Source: RUG13615 sp040307715
GTDB taxonomy: Bacteria; Bacillota; Clostridia; Peptostreptococcales; Anaerovoracaceae
NCBI GenBank assembly: GCA_040307715.1
Contig: JAWRJC010000026.1
Coordinates: forward strand, 17,346 to 81,345
Reading direction: 5' to 3'
Length of the DNA stretch: 64,000 nt
Shown piece by piece: positions 16,961 through 26,468 of the stretch. The first letter of the stretch is position 1. Each line of letters opens with the position of its first letter. The position numbers and the translations under genes are program-made. The notes under the pieces were generated by a model that searched no databases, was not told the DNA's origin, and saw only the letters and a program-made list of their open reading frames with translations.

Positions 16961-18400
16961 TCAGATGATGAACTTCTCCAGATCCTCTTCCTGGATCTTC
17001 TCAATAAATTTCTGCTTGACGTAGTCCTGGTCGATAACGATCTTCTCCTGCGAAGGATCCGGCAGGCTGAAGGAAATGTCTTCGAGCAGCTTTTCAAGGA
17101 TCGTGTGGAGGCGTCTGGCTCCGATGTTCTCGGTCGTTTCATTCATCAGATATGCCATATGCGCGATCTCCGCGATCGCATCATCCGTGAATTCGATCTC
17201 TACGCCTTCTGTCTCCAGCAGCGCCTTGTGCTGCTTGGTGAGCGCGTTCTCAGGAACGGTGAGGATCTTCAGGAAAGTCTCCTCGTCCAGGTTCTGGAGT
17301 TCGACACGGATCGGGAAACGCCCCTGCAGTTCGGGGATCAGATCCGTCGGCTTCGCGGTATGGAACGCACCGGCGCCGATGAACAGGATATGGTCGGTCT
17401 TCACCGGACCGTGCTTGGTATTGACAACGCTGCCTTCTACGATCGGCAGGATGTCTCTCTGGACGCCTTCGCGGGAAACATCCGCACCGGACTTGAAGCC
17501 GCTGCCGGACGCGATCTTGTCGATCTCATCAATGAAGATGATACCGTTCTGTTCGGCGTTGTGCAGTGCATCTTCTTCGACCTGGTCCATGTCGATCAGG
17601 TTCTGCGCTTCCTCTTCCCGGAGGATCTTTCTGGCCTCGCGGACCGTCACCTTTTTACGCTTGGTCTTCTTGGGCATCATATCGCCGAAGATGTTGCCAA
17701 TAGAGACCATGCCGCCTTCGCCGACATCCAGCTGGTTGCCCTTCGGCGCATCGGTGACTTCGATCTCGATGTACTGATCTTCCAGCTTGCCGTCGCGCAG
17801 CTGCTGGCGGACCTGTTCGCGCACCAGTGTGACGTCCTCGCCGTTCTGGCGGGCCGCTTCCTCTTCTTTGCGCGCCTGTTCTTCTTCGTAGAGCTGCTTC
17901 TGGGTCTTGTACCCGCCGCTGTTCATGATGAAGTCAAACGGGCTGCTCTGCTTATCCGCGGATTTCTTGGCGCCGCCTGGCACGATGGCCTCGAGGATCT
18001 TCTCTTCCGCGATCTCATCCGCTACAGCATACTTCTCTTCCAGACGGCTCTGTTTGGTGATGCGGATCGACGCTTCTACCAGATCGCGGACCATGCTGTC
18101 CACATCGCGGCCGACATAGCCGACCTCGGTGAACTTCGTTGCTTCGACCTTGACGAACGGTGCATCCATCAGTCTCGCGAGACGTCTTGCGATCTCCGTT
18201 TTACCGACACCGGTGGGCCCCATCATCAGGATGTTCTTCGGTGTGATCTCTTCCTGCATCTCCTCGGACAGGCGGCTCCGGCGATAGCGGTTGCGCAGCG
18301 CGATCGCCACCGACTTCTTGGCCTCATCCTGCCCGATGATGTATTTATCCAGTTCCTCCACGATCTCGCGGGGGGTCATTTCGTACAGTTTATTCGCCAT
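16961..18400 (-). CDS. hslU: HslU (ClpY) ATPase of the HslUV protease
   Basis: This 479-residue AAA+ unfoldase feeds substrates to the HslV protease. It has [16 protein letters not shown], the Walker [10 protein letters not shown], the pore motif GYVGRD, a long charged I-domain (about 110-240) and the Walker [10 protein letters not shown]. The C-terminal tail ends in DLEKFII, which inserts into HslV. The ATG at 18400 follows AAGGAGGG; the open frame further upstream is antiparallel noise inside hslV. The 10-base gap to hslV indicates cotranscription. Confidence 0.97.
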   Translation of the reverse strand: MANKLYEMTPREIVEELDKYIIGQDEAKKSVAIALRNRYRRSRLSEEMQEEITPKNILMMGPTGVGKTEIARRLARLMDAPFVKVEATKFTEVGYVGRDVDSMVRDLVEASIRITKQSRLEEKYAVADEIAEEKILEAIVPGGAKKSADKQSSPFDFIMNSGGYKTQKQLYEEEQARKEEEAARQNGEDVTLVREQVRQQLRDGKLEDQYIEIEVTDAPKGNQLDVGEGGMVSIGNIFGDMMPKKTKRKKVTVREARKILREEEAQNLIDMDQVEEDALHNAEQNGIIFIDEIDKIASGSGFKSGADVSREGVQRDILPIVEGSVVNTKHGPVKTDHILFIGAGAFHTAKPTDLIPELQGRFPIRVELQNLDEETFLKILTVPENALTKQHKALLETEGVEIEFTDDAIAEIAHMAYLMNETTENIGARRLHTILEKLLEDISFSLPDPSQEKIVIDQDYVKQKFIEKIQEEDLEKFII

Positions 18401-18410
18401 TGCGCCCTCC

Positions 18411-18947
18411 TTACAGTTTTTCCACACTGATGTGGTCATTGGTGTAGACACAGATCGAAGACGCGATCCTGAGCGCTTCGCGGCAGATCTCCTCCGCGGA
18501 CATCTCCGTATGATGATACAGCGCATTGGCCGCCGCATACGCGTAATTGCCGCCGCTGCCAATCGCGACGAAGTCCTCATCGGGTTCGATGACCTCGCCG
18601 TTGCCGGACAGGAGCAGCGTTGCGTCCTTGTCGGCGACGAGCATCAGCGCTTCCAGGTTCCTCATGCCGCGGTCCGAGCGCCACATCTGCGCCAGCGCGA
18701 CCGCTGCGCGCTTGAGGTTGCCGCCGTGCTCCTCGAGTTTGGCTTCGAACTTCTCCCGCAGAGCGAATGCATCCGCGACCGAACCGGCAAACCCGACCAG
18801 CACAGAATTCTTGTAGATCTTGGTGACTTTCTTCGCGCCGGCCTTCATGATCGCGGTCTCCCCCATCGTCACCTGGCCATCGCCGGCGATGCAGACATCG
18901 TCTCCCCGCCGTACCGCAACGATCGTCGTTGCTCTGAATTGTACCAT
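18411..18947 (-). CDS. hslV: HslV (ClpQ) peptidase of the HslUV protease
   Basis: This 178-residue proteasome-type peptidase begins [15 protein letters not shown]. Removal of the first six residues would expose the catalytic Thr of TTIVAV. It has the typical [18 protein letters not shown] and the [12 protein letters not shown] motif. Bacillus ClpQ uses an N-terminal Ser, so this protein resembles the classical Thr-type HslV. It is 12 bases downstream of topA. The trmFO and xerC-like codV genes that lie between topA and hslV in Bacillus are missing. Confidence 0.97.
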   Translation of the reverse strand: MVQFRATTIVAVRRGDDVCIAGDGQVTMGETAIMKAGAKKVTKIYKNSVLVGFAGSVADAFALREKFEAKLEEHGGNLKRAAVALAQMWRSDRGMRNLEALMLVADKDATLLLSGNGEVIEPDEDFVAIGSGGNYAYAAANALYHHTEMSAEEICREALRIASSICVYTNDHISVEKL

Positions 18948-18959
18948 GATTCCCTCCTT

Positions 18960-21053
18960 TTACTCTTTATATCCGCACTCTTTGCTGGAGCATTCCAGCT
19001 TATCGGAGCCGGCACGCTGTTCGACCAGCATAGCGCCGCAATCCGGGCAGCGCTTGCCGGACGGTTTTTTCCAATACGACACGGTACAGTCCGGATACCC
19101 GCTGCAGCCGTAGAACACACGGCCTCTCGCGGAACGGCGCTGTACGAGCGGTTTGCCGCATTCCGGACAATCGACGCCGATCTCATTCACGATCGGTTTC
19201 GTATTCTTGCAGTCGGGGAATCCGCTGCAGGCAAGGAACTCACCGAACCTGCCGTGACGGATGACCATCGGCTTACCGCACAGTTCACAGATCTCATCGG
19301 TCGGGGTATCCTCCACGACCACCTTCTCGATCTTTTCGTCCGCAGTCCTGAGCGCTTCCGCAAACCCGCCGTAGAAACCGCGGATCACGCTCTTCCATTC
19401 GATGTCCTTGGTCTCCACATCGTCGAGGCGGTCCTCCATCCTGGCGGTGAAGTCGATGTCCACGATGTCTTTGAAGTACTCCGTCATCATGTCATTGACG
19501 GTCTCGCCAAGCTCCGTGGGAACGAGCGATTTCTTCTCGCGTTTGATGTACTTGCGGTCCGCCAGGGTACTGACGATCGGCGCATATGTGCTCGGACGCC
19601 CGATGTCCTTGTCTTCCAGTTCTTTGACCAGAGACGCTTCCGTATATCTGGCGGGCGGCTGCGTGAAGTACTGCTCCGCTTCTTCGCCTTTCGCGGTCAG
19701 TTTCCGGCCTTCGGTGAGCGGCGGCAGCCAGCCTTCCTCGTCCTCCCCCTTCGCTGCGTAGACCTTTGTAAACCCGTCGAAGAGCGTCCGCATTCCGGTG
19801 GCGCGCAGTGTGTAGATCCCATTCGCGATGTCCACCCCCTGCGATTCGTATTTCATGGGCGCCATCTGGCTCGCGGTAAAGCGGTTCCAGATCAGTCTGT
19901 ACAGTTTGTACTGGTCGCTTGTCAGCGACTCTTTGACCGCCTCCGGTGCCAGGTCCGGCCGGCTGGGCCGGATCGCCTCATGGGCATCCTGCACTTCTTT
20001 CTTCTTATTCGTATATGTGTTGCTGTGCCAGTACGCGGCACCGTAACGTTCCGTGATATAAGCCTTGGCCGCCGTTCTGGCTTCCTCCGAAATGCGCACC
20101 GAGTCTGTACGGATGTATGTCAGAAGACCCATCACACCCTCGCCTTTGACATTGACGCCCTCGTAGAGCTGCTGGGCGATCTGCATGGTCTTCCGGGTAT
20201 TGAAGTTCAATTTGTTCGCCGCGTCCTGCTGCAGGGTGCTCGTCGTAAAGGGTGCCTGCGGCCTGCGCTGCTTTGTCTTCGTTTCGATACGGCTGACCGT
20301 GTAATCGCCTTCCCGGAGCGCTGCCAGGATCTCGTCCGCCGTTTTCTGGTTGCGGATCTTGATCTTCTTGCCGTTTCTTAAGAGCAGTTTTGCGGTGAAG
20401 ACACCGCCTTCCTCGAACGAGGCACTGATCGTCCAGTATTCCTCCGGCACAAACCCGCGGATCTCGTTCTCCCGGTCACAGATGATCCGGAGTGCGGCGG
20501 ACTGTACACGCCCGGCGGACAGGCCGCGGCGGATCTTTCTCCAGAGCAGCGGGCTGATCTGATAGCCGACCAGACGGTCGAGCACACGTCTTGCCTGCTG
20601 GGCGTCGACGAGTTTCATATTCAGAACGCGCGGCTTCTTGATCGCCTCTTTGACCGCATTCTTTGTGATCTCATTGAACTCGATGCGGCACGGTGTCGCG
20701 GCATCGATGCCGAGCAGATATGCCAGATGCCAGGAGATCGCTTCCCCTTCGCGGTCCGGGTCGGTCGCCAGGTACACTTTGGACGCGGCAGAGGCCTCCT
20801 TCTTCAGTTCGCGGATGATCGCCCCCTTGCCGCGGATATTGATATAGTTCGGTTCGAAATCGTCCTCCAGATCGATCCCCAGTTTGCTTTTCGGCAGATC
20901 GCGCACATGGCCGACGGATGCCACCACTTTATACCTGCTGCCAAGGTACCGGCTGATCGTCTTCGCTTTGGACGGTGATTCCACGATCACCAGTGTCCGT
21001 TTCGCGGCGTTCTTGCCTGTCTTGCCGGTCTTGCTTCCCGCTTTTGTCGTCAT
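18960..21053 (-). CDS. topA: DNA topoisomerase I
   Basis: This 697-residue type IA topoisomerase relaxes negative supercoils. The N-terminal Toprim domain has VIVESPSKAKT and DPDREGEAISW. The catalytic Tyr is in LLTYIRTDS at about residue 310. Three C-terminal zinc-ribbon units are visible (starting CELCGKP, CPECGKP and CPDCGA), the last ending in CSSKECGYKE. GGAGG precedes the ATG. It has its own promoter and a hairpin in the leader. Confidence 0.97.
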   Translation of the reverse strand: MTTKAGSKTGKTGKNAAKRTLVIVESPSKAKTISRYLGSRYKVVASVGHVRDLPKSKLGIDLEDDFEPNYINIRGKGAIIRELKKEASAASKVYLATDPDREGEAISWHLAYLLGIDAATPCRIEFNEITKNAVKEAIKKPRVLNMKLVDAQQARRVLDRLVGYQISPLLWRKIRRGLSAGRVQSAALRIICDRENEIRGFVPEEYWTISASFEEGGVFTAKLLLRNGKKIKIRNQKTADEILAALREGDYTVSRIETKTKQRRPQAPFTTSTLQQDAANKLNFNTRKTMQIAQQLYEGVNVKGEGVMGLLTYIRTDSVRISEEARTAAKAYITERYGAAYWHSNTYTNKKKEVQDAHEAIRPSRPDLAPEAVKESLTSDQYKLYRLIWNRFTASQMAPMKYESQGVDIANGIYTLRATGMRTLFDGFTKVYAAKGEDEEGWLPPLTEGRKLTAKGEEAEQYFTQPPARYTEASLVKELEDKDIGRPSTYAPIVSTLADRKYIKREKKSLVPTELGETVNDMMTEYFKDIVDIDFTARMEDRLDDVETKDIEWKSVIRGFYGGFAEALRTADEKIEKVVVEDTPTDEICELCGKPMVIRHGRFGEFLACSGFPDCKNTKPIVNEIGVDCPECGKPLVQRRSARGRVFYGCSGYPDCTVSYWKKPSGKRCPDCGAMLVEQRAGSDKLECSSKECGYKE

Positions 21054-21072
21054 GTTTCCTCCGTACGAACAG

Positions 21073-21093
21073 GAAAGGAACGTCTCCTTTCCC
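21073..21093 (-). other. Perfect inverted repeat in the topA leader
   Basis: GGAAAGGA and TCCTTTCC are separated by 5 bases, between the topA promoter and its ribosome site. No T-run follows, so it is not a terminator. Confidence 0.55.
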
Positions 21094-21117
21094 TAGCTTT
21101 CTACATTATAAAACAGA

Positions 21118-21145
21118 ATTATACACGTATTTTTTCAATTTGCAA
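21118..21145 (-). promoter_or_regulatory. topA promoter
   Basis: TTGCAA (21140-21145) is separated by 16 bases from a perfect TATAAT (21118-21123), giving a leader of about 55 bases. Confidence 0.8.
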
Positions 21146-21149
21146 CAAT

Positions 21150-22010
21150 TTATACCGCAAGAAAGACACGCCCCAGTGCGGTCATGACCAGCCCTTTCAT
21201 TTCAAGGATACTGACAAGCCCGTTGATTTTCCCCGCCGTGAGCCCGAGCCGCATCGCCAGCTGGTCGATCGTGACTTCCCCGCTTCTGCTGAGCAGATCG
21301 AGGATCCGCCGTTCCTCTTCCCCGACGGTGCCGGCATAGTCCTTCTCCCACAGTGCCGTCCGGTCCGCGTTCAGGTCGGCGAGAAGATCATCCACGGTTA
21401 CCAGCGGTACAGCGCCGTCGCGGATCAGCATATTGACGCCCAGACTCGTGACCGCGTCGATGTTGCCGGGCACCCCGTAGACCGTCCGCCCCTGCTCATT
21501 CGCCAGCGCCGCGGTGATCAGCGAGCCGCTGTTCAGTCCCGCTTCGGCTACCACGACCGCCTCCGACAGACCGCTGATGATACGGTTGCGCTGCGGGAAC
21601 GTGTACTTTGTGCCCCGCGTGCCCGGCGGGTATTCGCTCAATAGTAATCCCCGCTCAAGAATGTCTTTCTTAAGTTCCCTGTTTGCCGCCGGATACATCA
21701 CGTCGAGTCCGTTCCCCAGGACCGCGATGGTCCTGCCGCCCGCATCGAGCGCCGCGCGGTGGCTGATCCCGTCTATCCCGATCGCCATCCCGCTGACGAC
21801 CGTCAGGCCGCAGGCTGCAAGACGCGCGGCGATTTTCGCCGCGATCCGCCGGCCGTAAGCTGTGAACTTTCTGGACCCGACGACCGCCACACACCGGGTC
21901 GCAAGGAGCGACAGATCACCGGCGTAATACAGTTCCCGCGGCGGGTGGCTGATTTGTTTCAAAAGCGGCGGATAGGCAGGATCTTCCTGCCTGAGCAGTC
22001 CGATTTCCAT
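21150..22010 (-). CDS. dprA: DNA-processing protein DprA
   Basis: This 286-residue protein loads RecA on incoming single-stranded DNA during transformation. The Rossmann-like core has VVGSRKFTAYG, SGMAIGIDGISHRAAL and TIAVLGNGLDVMYP, with ALANEQGRTVYGVPG later. A C-terminal winged-helix domain covers about 215-286. It lacks the N-terminal SAM-like domain of longer DprA. It is 19 bases downstream of comM, so the two competence-associated genes are cotranscribed with yraN. Confidence 0.95.
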   Translation of the reverse strand: MEIGLLRQEDPAYPPLLKQISHPPRELYYAGDLSLLATRCVAVVGSRKFTAYGRRIAAKIAARLAACGLTVVSGMAIGIDGISHRAALDAGGRTIAVLGNGLDVMYPAANRELKKDILERGLLLSEYPPGTRGTKYTFPQRNRIISGLSEAVVVAEAGLNSGSLITAALANEQGRTVYGVPGNIDAVTSLGVNMLIRDGAVPLVTVDDLLADLNADRTALWEKDYAGTVGEEERRILDLLSRSGEVTIDQLAMRLGLTAGKINGLVSILEMKGLVMTALGRVFLAV

Positions 22011-22029
22011 AGTATGACTCCCTTCTCAT

Positions 22030-23550
22030 TCAATAAACGCTTTCTTCCTCCTTCGGACGGTATTGCAGCGCCTCCGCGATCTGCGCAGTGCCGACCGTCT
22101 CCTTGCCGTCGATATCCGCGATGGTCCTCGCGACGCGGAGCGTTTTGTGGAAAGTCCGCATAGACAGTCCCAGTTTTGTCCCCGCCTCCTGCAGGAACCG
22201 CTCCGCATCCGTTTCCATGCGGCAATACCCGTTAAGCGCGGCGGCGGGGATCTGTGAATTGAACAGGATCTCCGTTCCGCAAAAGCGGACCTCCTGAGCC
22301 TGCCGCGCCCGCATGACGAGCGAGCGCATCTCTTCAGAGGTCATCCCCGTTTTCTCTTTGCCGTAGGCGACCCGCGGGATCGTAAGATGCAGATCGATCC
22401 GCTCCATGAACGGCCCTGACAGTCTGCTCCGGTAACGGCGCAGTTCCTGCGGCGTGCACGTACAGGCTTTCAGCGGATCGCCCAGATGCCCGCACCGGCA
22501 TGGATTGGATGCCGCTATAAGGATCACCTTCCCGGGGAATGTCACCGCGCCGCCCGACCGGACGATCGTCACCTTGTCCTCCTCCAGAGGCTGCCGCAGA
22601 CTGTCCAGCAGATCCTGCCCGAATTCTCCCAGTTCATCCAGAAAGAGAACCCCGTAATGCGCAAGCGAGAACTCCCCCGGCCTCGGCACCGCCCCGCCTC
22701 CGAGGAGCGCCTGCCGGGTGATCGAATGGTGCGGACTGCGGAACGGCCGCTGTTCGATCCATGGCAGGTCTTCACCAAGCAGACCTGCTACCGAGTAGAT
22801 CTTGGTCACCTCCATCTGCTCCTGCCGGCTGAGCGGCGGGAGGATCGACGTCATCCGTGCCGCCATCATACTCTTACCGCAGCCCGGGCTTCCCACCATG
22901 AGCATACCGTGCGCCCCGCTCGCCGCGATGACAAAAGCGCGTTTCGCCGCGTCCTGACCTGCCACATCGCCGAAATCAAGGCCGGCGGAGCGCTGCACCG
23001 CATGCGGCCTTACGGCATTGTTCCGCTGCGGTGCGGGCAGCCGTCCGCTGATCACATCCAGTACCTGCCGCAGCGAACCGCAGGGGTGGATCGTGATATC
23101 ATCCACCAGAGAGACCTCCTCCGCGTTGGCAGCCGGGACGACCACCCGCCGGATCCCTTTTTCCCTTGCGCCAAGTACGAGCGGCAGCGCGCCGCGGATC
23201 CCCAGCAGCCGTCCGTCAAAGGACAGTTCCCCGAAAAAAGCGGTGTCCGCCCAGCTGCCCAGGCAAACGCTGCCGGAAGCCGCTGTGATACCAAGCGCGA
23301 TCGGCAGATCGAAATGTGTCCCCTCTTTCCTTGTCCCTGCAGGCGCGAGATTGACCGCGATTTTACGCGGCGGGTATTCTACCCCGGAGTTGCGCATCGC
23401 GGACTGGATCCTGAGCTGCGCCTCACGGATCGCCGTTCCCGCCAGACCGACGATGTGATAACCGGGCAGACCGCGCAGGATATCGACTTCAACATGAACC
23501 AGGTCCCCGGACAGTCCTGTCAGAGAACCGCTGAGCACCCGGATCAGCAT
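22030..23550 (-). CDS. comM: YifB/ComM-family Mg-chelatase-like AAA ATPase
   Basis: This 506-residue protein belongs to the ComM family, whose studied members drive branch migration during natural transformation. The N-terminal domain (about 1-170) has a Lon-protease-like fold with VNLAPAGTRKEG and FDLPIALGI. The AAA core has Walker A VGSPGCGKS, Walker B VLFLDELGEF, and a sensor region with AASNPCRCGHLG. The C-terminal Mg-chelatase domain is complete. The start overlaps the end of yraN by 7 bases. Confidence 0.95.
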   Translation of the reverse strand: MLIRVLSGSLTGLSGDLVHVEVDILRGLPGYHIVGLAGTAIREAQLRIQSAMRNSGVEYPPRKIAVNLAPAGTRKEGTHFDLPIALGITAASGSVCLGSWADTAFFGELSFDGRLLGIRGALPLVLGAREKGIRRVVVPAANAEEVSLVDDITIHPCGSLRQVLDVISGRLPAPQRNNAVRPHAVQRSAGLDFGDVAGQDAAKRAFVIAASGAHGMLMVGSPGCGKSMMAARMTSILPPLSRQEQMEVTKIYSVAGLLGEDLPWIEQRPFRSPHHSITRQALLGGGAVPRPGEFSLAHYGVLFLDELGEFGQDLLDSLRQPLEEDKVTIVRSGGAVTFPGKVILIAASNPCRCGHLGDPLKACTCTPQELRRYRSRLSGPFMERIDLHLTIPRVAYGKEKTGMTSEEMRSLVMRARQAQEVRFCGTEILFNSQIPAAALNGYCRMETDAERFLQEAGTKLGLSMRTFHKTLRVARTIADIDGKETVGTAQIAEALQYRPKEEESVY

Positions 23551-23885
23551 TCCGCTACCCCCTTCAGATGATCGAGCAGGACTTCAACGACATCAAAGCG
23601 GACCGGTGTATCGTAGATCCTGTGCATATGCATATAGCAGCAAGCCGCCCTGCGCATGTGGACTTGCTTGCTCCTGTCCACAGCCTCCGCCGGCCAACCG
23701 AACGCGTCACCCGTCCTGGTCTTTACTTCTGTGAATACCAACGTCCCGCCGCGGCAGGCGATGATGTCGATCTCTCCCGCCTTGCAGCGGAAATTCCGCT
23801 CAATGATCGCATAGCCGTTCCTTTTGAGCCAGTCGGCGGCGACCTGTTCACCAAAACTGCCGATCTCTTTTCTCGTCATAGTCAT
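23544..23885 (-). CDS. YraN/UPF0102 endonuclease-like protein
   Basis: This 113-residue protein has the family pattern GSFGEQVAADWLKRNGY, NFRCKAGEIDIIA and VFTEVKTRTG. The E-x-D and E-V-K residues form a PD-(D/E)XK-type nuclease site. The cellular role is unproven. It heads the yraN-comM-dprA unit. It may start at either of two close Met codons; GAAAGGAATG favours the outer one. Confidence 0.92.
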   Translation of the reverse strand: MTMTRKEIGSFGEQVAADWLKRNGYAIIERNFRCKAGEIDIIACRGGTLVFTEVKTRTGDAFGWPAEAVDRSKQVHMRRAACCYMHMHRIYDTPVRFDVVEVLLDHLKGVAEC

Positions 23886-23941
23886 TCCTTTCTTCCTTGT
23901 TCCTTCTTTTCGAATTTTCCATTTTTTACCTTTTCAACGGG

Positions 23942-23970
23942 ATGATACATCGTTTTCCATATTTTGTCAA
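23942..23970 (-). promoter_or_regulatory. Promoter of yraN-comM-dprA
   Basis: A perfect TTGACA (23965-23970) lies 17 bases from TATCAT (23942-23947) on the minus strand. Confidence 0.88.
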
Positions 23971-24002
23971 TCAAATGCAGGCGTTTCTTTTTCAAATACA
24001 AA

Positions 24003-24026
24003 AAAAGACGGTCCATGCCGTCTTTT
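24003..24026 (-). terminator. Intrinsic terminator of the HAD hydrolase gene
   Basis: The stem AAGACGG/CCGTCTT has a 6-base loop and is followed on the minus strand by seven T. Confidence 0.88.
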
Positions 24027-24067
24027 CGATCACTCTTGCATTCCGGTCCTGCTGCGGCGGCAGTGCC

Positions 24068-24925
24068 TCAGTGATTCCCGAGCACAAACCGCTCGACCGC
24101 TTCCGCTACGCCGTCGTCCGCATTGGAAGGCGCCACGTAAAGCGCTTCCGCCTTGACTTCCGGCTCGGCATTGCCCACCGCTACCGGCAGCGCGGCAAGC
24201 CTCATCATCGTCAGATCGTTCGGGCTGTCGCCGCAGGCCATCAGCCCCTCTTTCGTCACGCCGACCAGTTCCATGAGCCAGCGCAGCGCATTGCCTTTAT
24301 CCGTGTTTTCCCCCTCCAGTTCCCAGTTATAAGAGAACGAATTCGTGAACGTCGTCCCGGGGACAGCGGACAGCGGTCCTTTCATCGCCTGCCGGTGCGA
24401 TTCGTCCGCGAAAACGACACTGATATTTTCGACATTACCGGCATGCGCCCGCGCAAAAGCCAGCACGTCATCGACCGGTTTGCGTGTTGTGAGAATGTAC
24501 TCCACGCTGCGGTTGAGCGTGTTTTTCCCCTTCACATCCTCATAGACGGCACGGTCCACATAGGCATGGCCGTCGATGAACACCTCCGTTGAATAAATGT
24601 AGGTCTTGCGGTGCGATTCCAGGACGTCCATGACCTTGTGAAGCGCCGCAGGCGACAGGCAGTCGCTGTAGATGAACCGGTCCTCCGAAAGGTCGCTGAT
24701 CTTTGCGCCGTTGGAGGTGATCACATAGCGCAGCCCTTCGACATCGAAGATATCCGCGGGCAGGGACATAAAACACCGCCCCGTCGCGACGACCACTTCG
24801 ACCCCCTGGCGGAGTGCCGCTTCGAGGGCTTCTCTTGTCCGCGGAGCAAGATGCCCGCCCGGTGCCAGTGTCGTATTGTCAAGATCCAGTGCGATCATAC
24901 GGATGCTCATATCGTGGTTTTTCAT
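24068..24925 (-). CDS. Cof-type HAD-superfamily phosphatase
   Basis: This protein of about 285 residues has the HAD motif I LDLDNTTL (nucleophile Asp), motif II VVATGR, the Lys in motif III near TDKGNAL, and motif IV ACGDSPNDLTMM, with a C2B-type cap between. Such enzymes act on sugar phosphates, nucleotides or flavin precursors; the substrate here is unknown. The ATG at 24925 (MKNHDMSIRM) is preferred because earlier codons reach into the divergent promoter region. It is a monocistronic gene opposite trkA. Confidence 0.85.
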   Translation of the reverse strand: MKNHDMSIRMIALDLDNTTLAPGGHLAPRTREALEAALRQGVEVVVATGRCFMSLPADIFDVEGLRYVITSNGAKISDLSEDRFIYSDCLSPAALHKVMDVLESHRKTYIYSTEVFIDGHAYVDRAVYEDVKGKNTLNRSVEYILTTRKPVDDVLAFARAHAGNVENISVVFADESHRQAMKGPLSAVPGTTFTNSFSYNWELEGENTDKGNALRWLMELVGVTKEGLMACGDSPNDLTMMRLAALPVAVGNAEPEVKAEALYVAPSNADDGVAEAVERFVLGNH

Positions 24926-24997
24926 GGTGTCTCTTTCCCTGTCTGACTGCCTTGCTGCTCCCATCCCGTTCCGGCCCGGGCCGGACAGCGGAAAGGG

Positions 24998-25025
24998 TTG
25001 AAAAAACAATAGATAGTGTTAGAAT
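24998..25025 (+). promoter_or_regulatory. Promoter of the trkA-trkH-trkH operon
   Basis: TTGAAA (24998-25003) is separated by 16 bases from TAGAAT (25020-25025). The predicted leader is about 60 bases. Confidence 0.8.
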
Positions 25026-25048
25026 ATTGGATGGCATATCGAAAATCA

Positions 25049-25067
25049 AGCCCCAAAAGATGGGGCT
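25049..25067 (+). other. Hairpin in the trkA leader
   Basis: AGCCCC and GGGGCT are separated by 7 bases, 24 bases before the trkA start codon. It has no T-run. It may influence mRNA stability or translation. Confidence 0.6.
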
Positions 25068-25091
25068 AATATATAGAAGGACGGTAAAACG

Positions 25092-26462
25092 ATGAAAGTA
25101 GCGATCGTCGGGGCGGGCAAACTGGGCCTCAAGGTAGCGTATGCGCTCCTTGGCGGCGACCATTCCATTACCCTGATCGACAAAAATGAAGAAACGCTGC
25201 AGAAGATCTCCGCGCAGATGGATGTCATGACCATTGCAGCCAACGGCAAGGATATGAAAGTTCTCAAGAGCATTCATATCTCAACGTTTGATTATCTGCT
25301 GGCCGCGACGGACCGCGATGAGAAGAACATCGTCATCGCCTCCTTCGCGAAAAAGCTCGGCTGCAGCAAGGTCATCGCCCGCGTCCGCGACCCGGAGCAT
25401 GTCAACCAGTACGACTTCATCCGCGACACGATGGATATCGACTATCTGGTCAATCCCGACATGTCCGTCACACAGGAGATCTACAAATATATCGTTGAAA
25501 AATACACCCTCAGCAACGGCATCTTCGCGACCGGCAAAGCGGCGATCCTCGAGTTCCGCGCCAACCGCCTGCCGGGGCTGATCGGCAACCAGATCAAAGA
25601 AGTCCGCAAGATCCTGCCGCACATGATCGTCGGCGCGATCTCCCGCAACGGCAAGATCACCATCCCCCACGGGGACACCATGATCGAGGAGAAGGACGCC
25701 ATCTACATCATGGGGGAAAAGAATGCCATCGTAGAGCTCGATAAAAAGGTCCACGAAAAAGGCAAATACACCGATCTGCAGAAAGTCATGATCATCGGCG
25801 GCGGCAAGACAGGCTTCTTCCTGTCGCAGAAACTGGCCGAATCCGGGCTCTCCGTCAAGGTCATCGAACGCAGCAAGGAACGCTGCTACTACATTGCCGA
25901 ACACCTGGAGAACGTCATGGTCCTCCACGGCGACGGCACCGACATTTCCCTGCTTGAAGAAGAAAACATCGATGAAATGGAGGCTTTCGTCACCTGCACC
26001 GGTTTTGACGAGGACAACCTGCTCCTCGCTCTGATGGCCAAACGGCGCGGCATCGAAGACGTTATCGCCAAGGTCAGCCGCGGCATTTACACCGATCTGG
26101 TCTCCAATATGGGTGTCGATATGGCACTCAATCCTCTGGACATCTCCGTCGGCAACATCATGCGCCTGATCCAGGGTTCCAAGAAGATCATCTCCTCCCA
26201 GCTCATCAACGGTCAGGCGGAGATCATCGAGATCGTCATCACCGAGCAGATGCGCCATCTGGTGAACAAAGCGATCAAAGACCTTAAACTGCCGCCGGAC
26301 GTCCTTATCGGACCGATCCACCGGGGGTCCGAACTCATCATCCCCGACGGCAATTTCGTACTTCACGCGGATGACCGCGTTATTATCCTCAGTATGCTGA
26401 CCGAAGTTCCCGCACTGGAACGCATGATGCGCACCACCGGGAAGATCGATTTTCTGAGGTAA
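25092..26462 (+). CDS. trkA: Trk K+ transport regulatory subunit TrkA
   Basis: This 456-residue cytoplasmic protein gates the TrkH channel and binds NAD(H) or ATP. It has two RCK units: an N-terminal Rossmann domain with IVGAGKLGLKVAY, a TrkA-C domain at about 140-225, then a second Rossmann domain with IIGGGKTGFFLS and a second TrkA-C domain at about 370-450. The upstream ribosome site is AAGGACGG. Two trkH genes follow at 6 and 19 bases, so one ring of TrkA may serve two channels. Confidence 0.96.
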   Translation: MKVAIVGAGKLGLKVAYALLGGDHSITLIDKNEETLQKISAQMDVMTIAANGKDMKVLKSIHISTFDYLLAATDRDEKNIVIASFAKKLGCSKVIARVRDPEHVNQYDFIRDTMDIDYLVNPDMSVTQEIYKYIVEKYTLSNGIFATGKAAILEFRANRLPGLIGNQIKEVRKILPHMIVGAISRNGKITIPHGDTMIEEKDAIYIMGEKNAIVELDKKVHEKGKYTDLQKVMIIGGGKTGFFLSQKLAESGLSVKVIERSKERCYYIAEHLENVMVLHGDGTDISLLEEENIDEMEAFVTCTGFDEDNLLLALMAKRRGIEDVIAKVSRGIYTDLVSNMGVDMALNPLDISVGNIMRLIQGSKKIISSQLINGQAEIIEIVITEQMRHLVNKAIKDLKLPPDVLIGPIHRGSELIIPDGNFVLHADDRVIILSMLTEVPALERMMRTTGKIDFLR

Positions 26463-26468
26463 CAGGTC

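Noticed and set aside
18291..20381. A 696-codon open frame on the plus strand opposite topA
   Set aside because: It is a shadow of high-G+C coding DNA: it has no ribosome site or recognisable motifs, while the minus strand encodes a complete topoisomerase I.
24960..25091. A c-di-AMP (ydaO/yuaA) riboswitch before trkA
   Set aside because: The predicted leader is about 60 bases with a single hairpin, less than half the size of that riboswitch.
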